Assembly: GCA_934525625.1 (NCBI GenBank)
Contig: CAKSZL010000001.1
Coordinates: 310,001-374,000, forward strand
DNA from: an uncultured Burkholderiaceae bacterium
GTDB taxonomy: Bacteria; Pseudomonadota; Gammaproteobacteria; Burkholderiales; Burkholderiaceae_B
Reading direction: 5' to 3'
Length of the DNA stretch: 64,000 nt
This document shows, one piece after another, positions 41,834 to 51,156 of this stretch. The notes beneath the pieces were generated by a model. That model was not told the origin of the DNA. It saw nothing but the letters and a program-made list of their open reading frames with translations, and did not search any database. A program made the position numbers and the translations under genes. Numbering within the stretch: the stretch's first letter is position 1; each line of letters begins with the position of its first letter.

Positions 41834-41924
41834 TTTTTTTATACACTTGTCGAAGAAGCTCAACCGACGCCGCCGGCCGTCCGCCCGCCAAGCGCCCCTC
41901 ATTCCTCTTTTTTGGTAAGTTTCC

Positions 41925-42248
41925 ATGACCCACGTCGTTACCGAAGCCTGTATCAAATGCCGCTATACCGATTGCGTCGACGTCTGCCCGGTTGACTGCT
42001 TTCACGCCGGCCCCAACTTCCTCGTCATCGATCCCGACGAGTGCATAGACTGCGCCGTGTGCGTGGCCGAATGCCCCGCCGAGGCCATCTACGCCGAAGA
42101 AGACCTGCCCGCCGATCAGGTCTCTTTCATCGAACTCAATGCCGAGCTGTCTCAACAGTGGGACGTCATTTCGCGCAAGCAAGACCCCCTGCCCGACGCC
42201 GACGAATGGAAAGACAAGACCGGCAAGCTGGAACTGCTGGAACGCTGA
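41925..42248 (+). CDS. fdxA: 7Fe ferredoxin FdxA
   Basis: This 107 aa ferredoxin has C9-x2-C12-x4-C17-x3-C21-P, characteristic of a [3Fe-4S] site with one neighbouring ligand from the second motif, and [12 protein letters not shown] for the [4Fe-4S] cluster. Length and the C-terminal extension ([10 protein letters not shown]) are normal for FdxA of proteobacteria. The tandem operators shared with the hydroxynicotinate reductase operon suggest that it supplies electrons to that reductase. A copy of a roughly 70-bp repeat separates it from the aldehyde dehydrogenase gene. Confidence 0.95.
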   Translation: MTHVVTEACIKCRYTDCVDVCPVDCFHAGPNFLVIDPDECIDCAVCVAECPAEAIYAEEDLPADQVSFIELNAELSQQWDVISRKQDPLPDADEWKDKTGKLELLER

Positions 42249-42301
42249 TTCCCCGCGTGCGGGCTTGCCTGCGCCCGCCGCCGCGTGCGAGTATTTTTTA
42301 T

Positions 42302-42372
42302 CGCCGGGCCGCTCCCAAGGTAAAAAAGCGCCCCCTCGGGGGGCAGCAAGCCGAAGGCGCGGCGTGGGGGCA
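42302..42372. repeat. Intergenic repeat, copy 1 (about 70 bp)
   Basis: This copy runs from GCCGGGCCGCTCCCAAGG through CCCTCGGGGGGC and AGCCGAAGGCGC to GCGTGGGGG. The same sequence occurs inverted at 62351-62416, with about 46 of 49 matches in the core. It contains a GCCCCC/GGGGGC stem. It is a short interspersed repeat between genes. Confidence 0.75.
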
Positions 42373-42428
42373 TTTTTTAACCGGCCGACCGTCGGCATAG
42401 CCGGCGCCTTGTCCATTTTTCTTCCTTG

Positions 42429-43868
42429 ATGAACGCCATGCACAAGAACTGGATCGCCGGCGAATGGGTCGCCTCGCAAAACACCCAGCAAAACCTCAAT
42501 CCTTCCGATCTGTCCGACGTCGTCGGCGAATACGTGCGCGCCAGCGCCGCTGACGTCGACGCCGCCATCGGCGCCGCCAGCCAGGCATGGCCCGCGTGGG
42601 CGCTGTCCACGCCGCAGCAGCGCTTCGACGCGCTGGACGCCATCGGCACCGAACTGCTGGCGCGCAAGGAAGAACTGGGCGAGCTGCTCGCGCGCGAAGA
42701 AGGCAAGACGCGCCCCGAGGGCATAGGCGAAGTGGCGCGGGCCGGCCAGATCTTCAAGTTCTTCGCGGGCGAAACCCTGCGCGCCACGGGCGACTTCCTG
42801 CCCTCGGTGCGCCCCGGCCTGAACGTCGAAGTCACGCGCGAACCGCTGGGCGTGGTCGGCATCATCACGCCGTGGAACTTCCCCATCGCCATTCCGGCCT
42901 GGAAGATCGCGCCCGCGCTGGCCTACGGCAACTGCGTGGTCTTCAAGCCCGCCGACCTGGTGCCCGGCTCGGCCTGGGCCTTGTCCGAAATCATCAGCCG
43001 CAGCGGCCTGCCGGCCGGCGTCTTCAACCTGGTGATGGGGCGCGGCAGCGTCGTCGGCCCCGCCCTCATCGAAGACCCGCGCGTGCAGGCCATTACCTTT
43101 ACCGGCTCGGTCGACACCGGCAACCGCCTACTGGTGGACGCCGCCAGCCACCACAAGAAAGCGCAACTGGAACTGGGCGGCAAGAACCCGCTGGTCGTGC
43201 TGGACGACGCCGACCTCGAAGTCGCGCTCGACTGTGCGATTCAAGGCGCCTTCTTCTCCACCGGCCAACGCTGCACCGCCAGCAGCCGCATCATCGTCGA
43301 ACGCGGCATCCACGACCGCTTCGTCGACGAACTGGTCAAGCGCACCAGCGCCCTGCGCGTAGGCCACGCCCTGCGCCCCGACACCCAGATCGGCCCCGTG
43401 GCCGACGCCTCTCAGTTGGATCAAGACCTGGGCTACATAGACATCGGCCGCCAAGAAGGCGCCAAGCTGCTGTGCGGCGGCGAACGCCTGGAACGCGACA
43501 CCGAAGGCTTCTACTTCAGCCCGGCGGTGTTTGCCGAGGTCGGCAAAGACATGCGTATCGCCCGCGAGGAAATCTTCGGCCCCGTCGCCGCCGTCATCCG
43601 CGCCGACGACTACGATCACGCCCTTACCCTGGCCAACGATACCGAATTCGGTCTAAGTTCGGGTATCTGCACCCAATCGCTCAAGCGCGCTACGCATTTC
43701 AAACGCCATGTGCAAGCGGGTATGGTGATGGTCAACGTGCCCACCGCCGGCGTCGACTACCACGTGCCCTTCGGCGGGCGCAAAGGCAGCAGCTACGGCC
43801 CGCGCGAGCAAGGCCGCTATGCGCAGGAGTTCTTTACGGTGGTGAAAACGGCGTATACGGCGGCTTGA
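42429..43868 (+). CDS. NAD(P)-dependent aldehyde (semialdehyde) dehydrogenase
   Basis: This 479 aa aldehyde dehydrogenase has the N-terminal NAD-binding core (TPWNFPIAIPAWKIAPALAYG), FTGSVDTG, the general base Glu in QLELGGKNP and the catalytic Cys in GQRCTASS near residue 280. It is closest by eye to 2-oxoglutarate semialdehyde and succinate semialdehyde dehydrogenases. Shared operators with the reductase operon and the ferredoxin suggest that it oxidises a formyl intermediate such as 2-formylglutarate (inference). ATG 42429 is chosen; TTG 42426 and ATG 42438 are alternatives. Confidence 0.9.
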   Translation: MNAMHKNWIAGEWVASQNTQQNLNPSDLSDVVGEYVRASAADVDAAIGAASQAWPAWALSTPQQRFDALDAIGTELLARKEELGELLAREEGKTRPEGIGEVARAGQIFKFFAGETLRATGDFLPSVRPGLNVEVTREPLGVVGIITPWNFPIAIPAWKIAPALAYGNCVVFKPADLVPGSAWALSEIISRSGLPAGVFNLVMGRGSVVGPALIEDPRVQAITFTGSVDTGNRLLVDAASHHKKAQLELGGKNPLVVLDDADLEVALDCAIQGAFFSTGQRCTASSRIIVERGIHDRFVDELVKRTSALRVGHALRPDTQIGPVADASQLDQDLGYIDIGRQEGAKLLCGGERLERDTEGFYFSPAVFAEVGKDMRIAREEIFGPVAAVIRADDYDHALTLANDTEFGLSSGICTQSLKRATHFKRHVQAGMVMVNVPTAGVDYHVPFGGRKGSSYGPREQGRYAQEFFTVVKTAYTAA

Positions 43869-44309
43869 ACGCCACAGTGGCGCATCAGTACTAACCCACC
43901 CGCCAGCTGCGCTGGCGCCACACAAACCCCCAACGTCCAGCCCGATGTGGGGGTAGGCACGTTGGAACGAGGGAAGCCTCGATAGAGGCCGAGGGCACAT
44001 GCGGGGTGCCCAAGCCAAGTGACCGGGCCTGGATGGCGATACACCCGACATCGGGCGGGTTAGCACCTCGCATAGAATCCCAGCAATCGCGCACCGTTGC
44101 CAAAGTCGGTACGCCATCAGCCACAAGCCCTAGCCGGGCATACCATCGAATGTGGTTGGATTCACAAGCAACTCTTGCTAAAGAGTTCTTACCACAGTGT
44201 TCCATCATCTTGATGAGCTGTCCTGCATAGCACCTTCCCCACATTCGCGCACACTGACCGCCGCACCTTCCTCTAGCATTCGGCGGTATCACCAATTACG
44301 CTAATTTTG
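43869..44309. other. Gene-free stretch with many short hairpins at the left edge of a lower-GC module
   Basis: No credible gene is seen in these 440 bases. Short stems occur, for example GCCTC-GATA-GAGGC and GGGCAC-N7-GTGCCC near 43970-44020. The one long antisense frame (43891-44295) lacks a ribosome binding site and has unlikely amino-acid content. Composition shifts from GC-rich to AT-rich across it. It may be a decayed mobile element or a junction of transferred DNA. Confidence 0.4.
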
Positions 44310-44323
44310 GTTGATCACTCAAC
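44310..44323. promoter_or_regulatory. GTTGA-N4-TCAAC palindrome before the SDR operon
   Basis: GTTGATCACTCAAC (44310-44323) lies 112 bp before the first SDR gene in an AT-rich promoter region. A degenerate second copy, GTTGATAGAGCAAC, lies at 44365-44378. The same motif occurs before the Baeyer-Villiger gene (twice) and before marR. Confidence 0.65.
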
Positions 44324-44434
44324 TAAAATAATATGATCACTGGGTCTACTAGGGCATTCCATAGGTTGATAGAGCAACACAATTGTTTATCATAAACACA
44401 ACCTATTGAATATTTCCGACAGGGTTCCATTACC

Positions 44435-45277
44435 GTGATACGTCCCGATCTCCAAGGAAAGGTTTGCTTAGTCACCGGTGGCGCCAGCGGAATCGGGCTT
44501 GCCACCGCCGACGCACTGGCCAAACTGGGCGCGTTTTTGTGCATACTAGATTTGAACCCTGACGACGCCAGCGCTGCTGCTGAAAGTATCTCCAAACGCT
44601 ACGGGGTGGCTGCCCTGGGCGTCCAGGCCTCGGTCGACAATGAAACGCAGGTTCAAAAGGCGGTGGCGCAATGCATCAGCACACTGGGAGAGATAGACGT
44701 GCTGGTCAACAACGCCGGCATTTTGCCACCCAGTCTCGCGAACTTTACCGAGATCGAGCTTGGCGATATCGATGACATGCTCCGTGTCCATGTCATGGGT
44801 ACGTGCATCATGACGCGAGCCGTCATCAATGCAATGGTGCGACGCGGCTTCGGCCGGGTCATCAATATGTCTTCCGTCTCGGGGGTGCTTGGCGCGCCGC
44901 GCCGTATCGGATACTGCACCGCCAAGCATGCGATTATCGGCTTTACGCGCACCTTGGCGCTAGAAGTGGCGCGCCATGGCGTCACAGTAAATGCCGTAGC
45001 GCCTGCGTACGTATTAACGCAAACCGTGAAAAACCGTATTGACGCCGGCTTGCTGGATTACGAGCGCTATGCCGATCGCACCCCCGCCGGCCGCTGGGCA
45101 CTGCCTGAGGAAATCGCGCATGCCATCACTTTTCTAGCGCTGCCCGCATCCAGTTTCATTACAGGTGCAGTGTTACCCGTCGACGGCGGATACACCATCC
45201 ACGGCGACTCCGATCCAAGCGCAGGTCCGATTCGATATCCCCAAGACCTGGAAGCAATACGCTCCATTTTTTCATAG
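44435..45277 (+). CDS. Short-chain dehydrogenase/reductase
   Basis: This 280 aa classical SDR has the cofactor motif TGGASGIG at residues 14-21, NNAG, the catalytic Y160-x3-K164 and a preceding Ser. The dinucleotide-binding side (Asp at the end of strand 2, CILDLNP) suggests NAD. It is the first gene of the module and starts at GTG 44435. With the Baeyer-Villiger enzyme downstream, it likely oxidises an alicyclic alcohol to a ketone (inference). A reverse reduction cannot be excluded. Confidence 0.92.
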   Translation: MIRPDLQGKVCLVTGGASGIGLATADALAKLGAFLCILDLNPDDASAAAESISKRYGVAALGVQASVDNETQVQKAVAQCISTLGEIDVLVNNAGILPPSLANFTEIELGDIDDMLRVHVMGTCIMTRAVINAMVRRGFGRVINMSSVSGVLGAPRRIGYCTAKHAIIGFTRTLALEVARHGVTVNAVAPAYVLTQTVKNRIDAGLLDYERYADRTPAGRWALPEEIAHAITFLALPASSFITGAVLPVDGGYTIHGDSDPSAGPIRYPQDLEAIRSIFS

Positions 45278-45467
45278 TGTCCCGAGCCAGAATTCCGGGC
45301 AGTTGTTCTCTTCTATGCGTATCAATCTACGCACCCGTTCGGCGGGGCGTGGATGCGGTTTTTGTGCCACTCGATCGCTTCAAAGCAAACCCCCCCATTT
45401 GAACTGGCGGGCGACAGGCTGAAGCAGGTTGCGGGGGCGTCTTAGGGTGTTTTTTCTGGAGAGTATC

Positions 45468-46730
45468 TTGAGCAAAATTCTCGACTTGAATAGCGGCAGT
45501 AATTGGCTCTGCGCGGACCAAACCAGACGCCGTCTTCTTACCGGAATCGCAGCCGGCATTTCGGTGGCCTCCATTACGCCGTTTCAACGCGCTTTTGCAC
45601 AGTCCGGCATCAAAATCGGCGTACTGCTAGCCAAGCAAGGACCTTTTGCACAGCAATCCAGCGACATGTACAAGGGTATCCAGATAGCGCTGGCCGAACT
45701 GGGCGGCCAAGTGAATGGCCAGCCCATGCAACTCATCTGGCTGGACGAGTCCAACCCCCAGGTATCGGTGCAAAATTTCACCAAGCTTGCCGATTCAGAG
45801 AATGTCAGCGCTGTGCTGGGCGGCTCGAACAGCGCGAACACCCTGGCCATGGGGGCAACCGCCATGCAACGCCAGGTTCCATTCATTTCCATCAACGCTT
45901 CTGCGCGCGAAGTAACCGGCAAGAACTGCAACCCCTTCATGTTTCGCATGCCTGGGTCGATACCGGCCTATGCCCGTGCGATGGCGCCGCATATGCTTGA
46001 GGCCGGCAAGCGCTGGCATATTCTTTCGGTCAGCTATGCCTTTGGTGAAGACATCATCGCCACTTTTACCGATCTGGCGAAAACGGTCGGCGCCACCATC
46101 GTCGGCGTTGATCGCGCGCCTGTGGCGACTACCGATTTCAGCTCATTCGTGCTGAAGGCGCGAGCGACGAACCCGAACGTCGTCATCAGCGGGGCGCCTA
46201 ACGTACACCCGATACTCAAACAGATTCACGAGCTTGGCCTGGGCAACTCCATGACGGTGGCTGGGCCCGCCGTCAGCGACACAGACCTGTGGGCAGCCGA
46301 ACCCGACTCACTGAACGGCATCTACGGCAAGACCTGGTATTTCAACGACCCCAACAACTCGCCTGAAGAACAGGCATTCACCAAGAAATTCATCGAATCA
46401 GAGGGGCGCCCGCCTTCGGACCGCGTATTCTACGGCTGGCTAAGCATGCATTTGCTGGCATCGGCGATAGAGCACGCAAAATCGGCAGACCGCTTGGCTA
46501 TCACCAAAGCGCTAACCTCCATGACACTTAGCGACGGAGGCCTTCCCTTTGGCTTCCGCGATTGGGATCATCAACTGACACGTCGCTTGATTGTGGGCAA
46601 GGCTCAGAAGAACGATAAGGACAAATGGGACGTGCTGTCCGTTATTTCGCCTAAGCCCGCCAGCGTTGAAGAGGTGGAACGAATATACGGCGATAAGGCC
46701 GAAATAGGCTGCAACATGGACTCCATCTGA
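45468..46730 (+). CDS. LIV-type ABC binding protein with Tat-like signal
   Basis: This 420 aa type I binding protein has a twin-arginine signal (QTRRRLLTGIAAGISVASI) around residues 17-43 and then GIKIGVLLAKQGPFAQQSSDMYKG, as in LIV-family proteins. I chose TTG 45468 because GGAGAGTATC precedes it. It forms the uptake system with livH (47526) and the fused LivM-LivG-LivF (48389). The substrate is probably the alicyclic compound degraded by the module (inference). Confidence 0.88.
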   Translation: MSKILDLNSGSNWLCADQTRRRLLTGIAAGISVASITPFQRAFAQSGIKIGVLLAKQGPFAQQSSDMYKGIQIALAELGGQVNGQPMQLIWLDESNPQVSVQNFTKLADSENVSAVLGGSNSANTLAMGATAMQRQVPFISINASAREVTGKNCNPFMFRMPGSIPAYARAMAPHMLEAGKRWHILSVSYAFGEDIIATFTDLAKTVGATIVGVDRAPVATTDFSSFVLKARATNPNVVISGAPNVHPILKQIHELGLGNSMTVAGPAVSDTDLWAAEPDSLNGIYGKTWYFNDPNNSPEEQAFTKKFIESEGRPPSDRVFYGWLSMHLLASAIEHAKSADRLAITKALTSMTLSDGGLPFGFRDWDHQLTRRLIVGKAQKNDKDKWDVLSVISPKPASVEEVERIYGDKAEIGCNMDSI

Positions 46731-46741
46731 GGGGACGGCGC

Positions 46742-47470
46742 ATGTTCGACTTCGCAACGCAACGCATCATCATCACGGGAGCCGCCGGCGGCATAGGCTC
46801 GGCCGCCGCCGAGACTCTGCTCCGGCACGGTGCCGCCGTGCATCTGATAGACATCAACGCAAATCGCCTGAATCAGGTCGTAGCGCAATTGTCTGCGCTG
46901 GGCCCGGTAACTTGCGCGGTGTCCATGCTGGAATCGGCCGCTGCATGCAAGGAAGCCATGCGCGCTGGCGGTGACAGTTTTTCCGGCCTCGTGCACATGG
47001 CGGGAGTGTTCGAAGACGACCCTCTGGACGGCGACCATGCTGTTTGGGATCGCGCCATCGCCGCCAACCTCACCAACGCCTACGACGCCATCATCGCCTA
47101 CCAGGAACTCTCCGATGCATCCCGAGTGTGTTCCATCGTATTGGCAAGCTCACGCTCATTTCAGCGGGGCGCGGTGGGCATGGCGGCCTACTCGGCGGCC
47201 AAAGGCGGCATTGTCGGCTTAACGCGCACTTTCTCTCGCAAGCTGGCGCCCGGAATCCGCGTCAACTGCGTCTCTCCCGGGCTGATACAAACGCAAATGA
47301 CAGCCAAGCTTGTTGCCGAGTTGGGCACGCAACGCCTGGCCGAGATCCCGCTAGGGCGTTTCGGCGACCCCATGGATATCGCAGGGCCTATCGCCTTCTT
47401 ATGCAGCGATGCGGCGGCTTACGTCACTGGACAAATGCTGACGGTCGATGGTGGCGTCATCAACGGATGA
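46742..47470 (+). CDS. Short-chain dehydrogenase/reductase
   Basis: This 242 aa SDR has TGAAGGIG near residue 12, VHMAG in place of NNAG, and catalytic Y150-x3-K154 (YSAAKGG) with Ser before it. It starts 11 bp after the binding-protein stop. The strand-2 acidic residue (LIDINANR) suggests NAD. It may act on a second alcohol or hydroxy acid after the first SDR and the Baeyer-Villiger step. Confidence 0.91.
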   Translation: MFDFATQRIIITGAAGGIGSAAAETLLRHGAAVHLIDINANRLNQVVAQLSALGPVTCAVSMLESAAACKEAMRAGGDSFSGLVHMAGVFEDDPLDGDHAVWDRAIAANLTNAYDAIIAYQELSDASRVCSIVLASSRSFQRGAVGMAAYSAAKGGIVGLTRTFSRKLAPGIRVNCVSPGLIQTQMTAKLVAELGTQRLAEIPLGRFGDPMDIAGPIAFLCSDAAAYVTGQMLTVDGGVING

Positions 47471-47525
47471 ACAAACAACACGCCTGTTGATCTGTCGTAT
47501 TCCGAGTATTCCATAGGAGCATGCA

Positions 47526-48392
47526 GTGGACGCAGTAATCACCCAGTTAGCGAATGGATTGGTATTGGGCGTCATCTATGTCCTGGTGGCGATCGGCTTG
47601 TCAATGATCTTCGGCCAGCTCGGCCTGATCAACTTTGCGCACGGCGCATTTCTGACGTTGACAGCCTACATGGCCTTAACCCTTTATCCCACGCTTGGAT
47701 GGCTGGGTGTGGCGTTAGCCCCCGTGCTAATAGCTGGCGTGGGCATGATAGTCGAGCGGCTGCTGCTGTACCGAGCTTACGGGCTGGAGCCACGCTTCGG
47801 CCTCGTGCTCACTTTCGCCCTATCTCTGTTTATCGAGGCGCTAATCAGAAGCGTGTGGGGATCGGAGAATCGTCCCTTTCCCACACCAGACATCTTTCGC
47901 GGCGTGGTGGAGTATGGCCCAATTTTGCTCACCAAGTATCGGCTTTTCGTCGTCGTCATGACGATCGCAATCCTGGCGGCGCTGTGGGCGTTCATGAAGT
48001 ACACCGCTTATGGAAAAATTCTGCGTGCCGCCGCCCGCGACCCGGAGATGATGGGCCTACTCGGCATTAACTCCAAAAAAGTATTCACCTGCGTCTTCGG
48101 TCTGGGAACCCTTCTGGCCGGGCTCGCCGGAATTCTCGCCAGTCCGCTTTATTCGGTGTCACCCAATATGTCAGAGACACTGCTCATGCCTGCATTCGTC
48201 ACCATTACCATCGGCGGGCTGGGTTCATATCTCGGGGCCACGATAGCGGGGCTTTTGGTGGGAGTTGTAACGGGGCTGACGATTCAACTCTGGCCGGAGG
48301 CTTCCACCGCTGCGATGTATGTCTTGATGATTGCAGTGCTGCTGATCCGGCCTCGCGGGCTGCTCGGTGAGCGCTGGGAGCGTTTCGAATGA
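47526..48392 (+). CDS. livH: LIV-type ABC transporter permease LivH
   Basis: This 288 aa membrane protein starts at GTG 47526 (MDAVITQLANGLVLGVIYVL). It has the INFAHGAFLTLTAYMAL motif and the FVTITIGGLGSYLGATIAG loop. The final 4 bp overlap the start of the fused LivM-LivG-LivF gene. Residue choice is less GC-biased than in the LivH at 3199, in keeping with the composition of this module. Confidence 0.92.
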   Translation: MDAVITQLANGLVLGVIYVLVAIGLSMIFGQLGLINFAHGAFLTLTAYMALTLYPTLGWLGVALAPVLIAGVGMIVERLLLYRAYGLEPRFGLVLTFALSLFIEALIRSVWGSENRPFPTPDIFRGVVEYGPILLTKYRLFVVVMTIAILAALWAFMKYTAYGKILRAAARDPEMMGLLGINSKKVFTCVFGLGTLLAGLAGILASPLYSVSPNMSETLLMPAFVTITIGGLGSYLGATIAGLLVGVVTGLTIQLWPEASTAAMYVLMIAVLLIRPRGLLGERWERFE

Positions 48393-50935
48393 AAGCAAGA
48401 ACATTTGTGCAAGATCATCCAGTATGGATTGCAACTGCAGTACTCACACTACTAACTGCGCTCGCATTGACTGGCACCATTACGATTGGAAAAGTCACCG
48501 AGGTTGCGATCTACGTTCTGTACGGCGCCAGCGTTAATCTCCTGATGGGCTATACCGGCCTAGTACCGTTTGGCGCATCTATGTTTTTCGGTATCGGCGG
48601 CTATATTGCAGCTATACTTTCGCTCAATCTGTTGGGCCTCGAACTGACAGGGCTACTGGCTGCCCTCCTGGGGACAATGTTGCTCGGTTTGCTCAGTGGC
48701 GCCGTTATTCTCAAAAGACGAGGTTTGTACTTCTCCCTTTTGACGTTGGCAGGTTCGCAGCTTGCTTTCGAGATCGCTTATAAATGGACGGACCTCACTG
48801 GCGGCGAGAATGGCTTGCAAGGAGTCCAGCGGCCATGGTTTGCATCGTCGTGGGCATTTCACGCAATCGTCATGGCGTCAGTCATTGCCGGCCTCTATTT
48901 ACTATGGCGCGTCGCGCATTCGCCCTTCGGTCGCACTTTGCAGGCGATTCGAGACAATGAGCAACGGGTTTCGGCCCTGGGCTACAACACCTACCGGATC
49001 AAACTGGCCGCATTCATCATCGCTGGCGGCCTGATAGGCTACTCGGGCGGCCTGCTCACCTACTTCCTGCAAGGCGTTTACGCCAACAACCTGAATTGGC
49101 AACACGCCGCAGACGCCGTTCTCATGACCATGCTGGGCGGGGTGCACCACTTTCTGGGGCCGTTGTGGGGGGCCATGGCCTTCATCCTGCTGTCGGACCA
49201 ATTAAGCGCCGTAATAGAACACTGGTGGTTGGTTTTCGCGCCCATTCTGATCATCTTTGTTCTTGTTTCTCCGGAAGGCATACATGGCCTGATGCAAAGA
49301 TGGAAGAAACGCGAACACCACACGCTTACCCGATCCGCCATGCCTAGCCGTCCCGCAGCCATCAAGCCGTGGCATCCTGCGGCTGACAACGCCGACACAC
49401 AGGAAAAGCCGATACTTCGTGTGTCGCACCTGTCCAAACGCTTCGGCAGCGTCATTACCTCCAACGACATCAGCCTGGACGTTTATTCGCGAGGCTTGCA
49501 TAGCTTCATCGGCCCTAACGGCGCGGGCAAAACTACATTCTTCAATATTCTGTCGGGTTTGATCAGGCCGGATGAAGGGAGGATAGAGTTCAAAGGCAAA
49601 GACATTACCCGTCTCCCGGCGCACATGCGTGCACGCCTTGGCATCGGCCGATCGTTCCAGATCATCAGCCTGTTCAAGCATCTTTCCGCATTCGAAAACG
49701 TGCGCATCGCCATTCAAGCCAATACCAAATGGGCCAAATGGATCTGGACCGACGCCTACGCCCTGGAGCAAGCGAACGCCAAAACCTGGACGATACTTGA
49801 TGTGGTCGGCTTGGCCGACCGTGCCCAAACCATCAGCCTGAATCTCTCTCACGGCGAGCAGCGGCTACTGGACATCGCCGTGGCGCTGGCGTCCGATAGC
49901 GACCTACTTTTGCTGGATGAACCCTTGGCGGGGCTCGCGGATGCCGACCGTGAAATCGTCGGCGGCATCATACGGGACATCGCGAAGTCCAGTACGGTTC
50001 TGCTGATCGAACATGACATTGATCGGGTACTGTCACTAAGCGACCGCATTACCGTATTGCACCAGGGCAAGCTCATTGCCGACGGCAAACCACAAGAGGT
50101 AGCGGCAAACCAGGATGTGCGGGCCGCCTACATGGGCAGTTCGCAAGCACAGCGCAATACTCAAGCCAAGCCTAGCTACGGCAATACGCCCACCATCCCT
50201 GCCGCCAAGCCGCTGCTCAGTGCGCGGGAGATAACAGCGGGTTATGACGGCAGCAAGATCCTGACAGGTATAGATTTTGATGTCGGAGAAGGCGAGGTGG
50301 TGGCCCTTCTCGGCCGCAATGGGGTCGGAAAAACAACGCTTCTGCGGGCGCTGACAGGTGCAGTGCCATTGCTTGGCGGCACCATAGTGTTTGATGGTAA
50401 GCCGATTCAAGGCCAACCGTCTTTCGAGATCAATCGCGCGGGCGTGGGTCTGGTACCCGAGGGAAGACGACTGTTCCCCAACCTTACCGTGCAAGAAAAC
50501 CTTGAGCTTGCTGCTCGACCGGGCGGAATTTCCCTAGAAGATGCATTCCACTTGTTTCCCAAGCTGGGCATCCTGAAAAATGCGAAAGCCGAGTTTCTCT
50601 CGGGCGGAGAGCGACAAATGGTGGCCATTGCCAGGCCATTAATGGCGCCGGCAAAGCTGATCCTTCTTGATGAACCCTTTGAAGGTCTGGCGCCATCCAT
50701 CGTCGACGAAGTCATGGCGTCGATACTGCGCCTGAAGCAGCATGCCGCTATCGTCATCGTGGAGCACAAGGCCGAGTTTGTGCTGCCGATTTGCGATAAG
50801 GCGGTAGTGCTAGTCAATGGCTGCGTGCAGTGGTCCGGCCCCGCACACGTGCTTGAGCAAGACGAGGCCTTGCAAGAAAAGTACTTGGGTGTCGGGAGCG
50901 ACGTCGAAGCTCAGCCTGAAACCGAAGTGTACTAG
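48389..50935 (+). CDS. Fused LivM-LivG-LivF: permease plus two ABC ATPase domains in one protein
   Basis: This 848 aa protein combines three usually separate subunits. Residues about 1-320 are a LivM permease (LYGASVNLLMGYTGLVPFG, GLQGVQRPWF). A linker leads to LivG (about 340-590) with GPNGAGKTT at 375, LSHGEQ near 487 and LLLLDEP near 505. LivF (about 610-835) has GRNGVGKTT at 642, LSGGERQ at 737 and LILLDEPFEG near 758. No stop or frameshift interrupts it. With LivH it would give a transporter with only one fused partner. A Ser/Arg/His-rich joint (about 320-340) separates membrane and ATPase parts. Cassette 1 has LSHGE rather than LSGGQ. Confidence 0.93.
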   Translation: MKARTFVQDHPVWIATAVLTLLTALALTGTITIGKVTEVAIYVLYGASVNLLMGYTGLVPFGASMFFGIGGYIAAILSLNLLGLELTGLLAALLGTMLLGLLSGAVILKRRGLYFSLLTLAGSQLAFEIAYKWTDLTGGENGLQGVQRPWFASSWAFHAIVMASVIAGLYLLWRVAHSPFGRTLQAIRDNEQRVSALGYNTYRIKLAAFIIAGGLIGYSGGLLTYFLQGVYANNLNWQHAADAVLMTMLGGVHHFLGPLWGAMAFILLSDQLSAVIEHWWLVFAPILIIFVLVSPEGIHGLMQRWKKREHHTLTRSAMPSRPAAIKPWHPAADNADTQEKPILRVSHLSKRFGSVITSNDISLDVYSRGLHSFIGPNGAGKTTFFNILSGLIRPDEGRIEFKGKDITRLPAHMRARLGIGRSFQIISLFKHLSAFENVRIAIQANTKWAKWIWTDAYALEQANAKTWTILDVVGLADRAQTISLNLSHGEQRLLDIAVALASDSDLLLLDEPLAGLADADREIVGGIIRDIAKSSTVLLIEHDIDRVLSLSDRITVLHQGKLIADGKPQEVAANQDVRAAYMGSSQAQRNTQAKPSYGNTPTIPAAKPLLSAREITAGYDGSKILTGIDFDVGEGEVVALLGRNGVGKTTLLRALTGAVPLLGGTIVFDGKPIQGQPSFEINRAGVGLVPEGRRLFPNLTVQENLELAARPGGISLEDAFHLFPKLGILKNAKAEFLSGGERQMVAIARPLMAPAKLILLDEPFEGLAPSIVDEVMASILRLKQHAAIVIVEHKAEFVLPICDKAVVLVNGCVQWSGPAHVLEQDEALQEKYLGVGSDVEAQPETEVY

Positions 50936-51022
50936 CCGTAGGTTCTCCGCACCTAGCTCCCCCTTCATCTGGTTCTCATCGCTATGACTTTGTTGATTAC
51001 CTGCACGAACCTTCATCTTAAA

Positions 51023-51082
51023 GTTGATCAGTCAACCATATTGGTTCGCCTTTGTTTTTATTCTTAATGTTGATTAGTCAAC
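51023..51082 (+). promoter_or_regulatory. Two GTTGA-N4-TCAAC operators before the Baeyer-Villiger gene
   Basis: GTTGATCAGTCAAC (51023-51036) and GTTGATTAGTCAAC (51069-51082) are 46 bp apart, 75 to 134 bp before the start codon, in an AT-rich stretch of about 220 bp with no gene. The spacing of about four helical turns would let two bound dimers face the same side. Confidence 0.7.
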
Positions 51083-51156
51083 CAATGAGTTGGTGATTTA
51101 TCGACACTATGTAATGCGGGTTTTATCTCGCCGCACACATGAACAGGAGTGTTTTG

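Noticed and set aside
41793..41840. AT-rich hairpin with T-run read as the terminator of the FptX-like gene
   Set aside because: The stem is AT-rich and the two-site layout matches the reductase promoter; operator function explains it better, though weak termination cannot be excluded.
43891..44295. 134 aa minus-strand ORF in the gap after the aldehyde dehydrogenase
   Set aside because: No ribosome binding site, Cys/Trp/Arg-rich unlikely composition, overlaps several hairpins.
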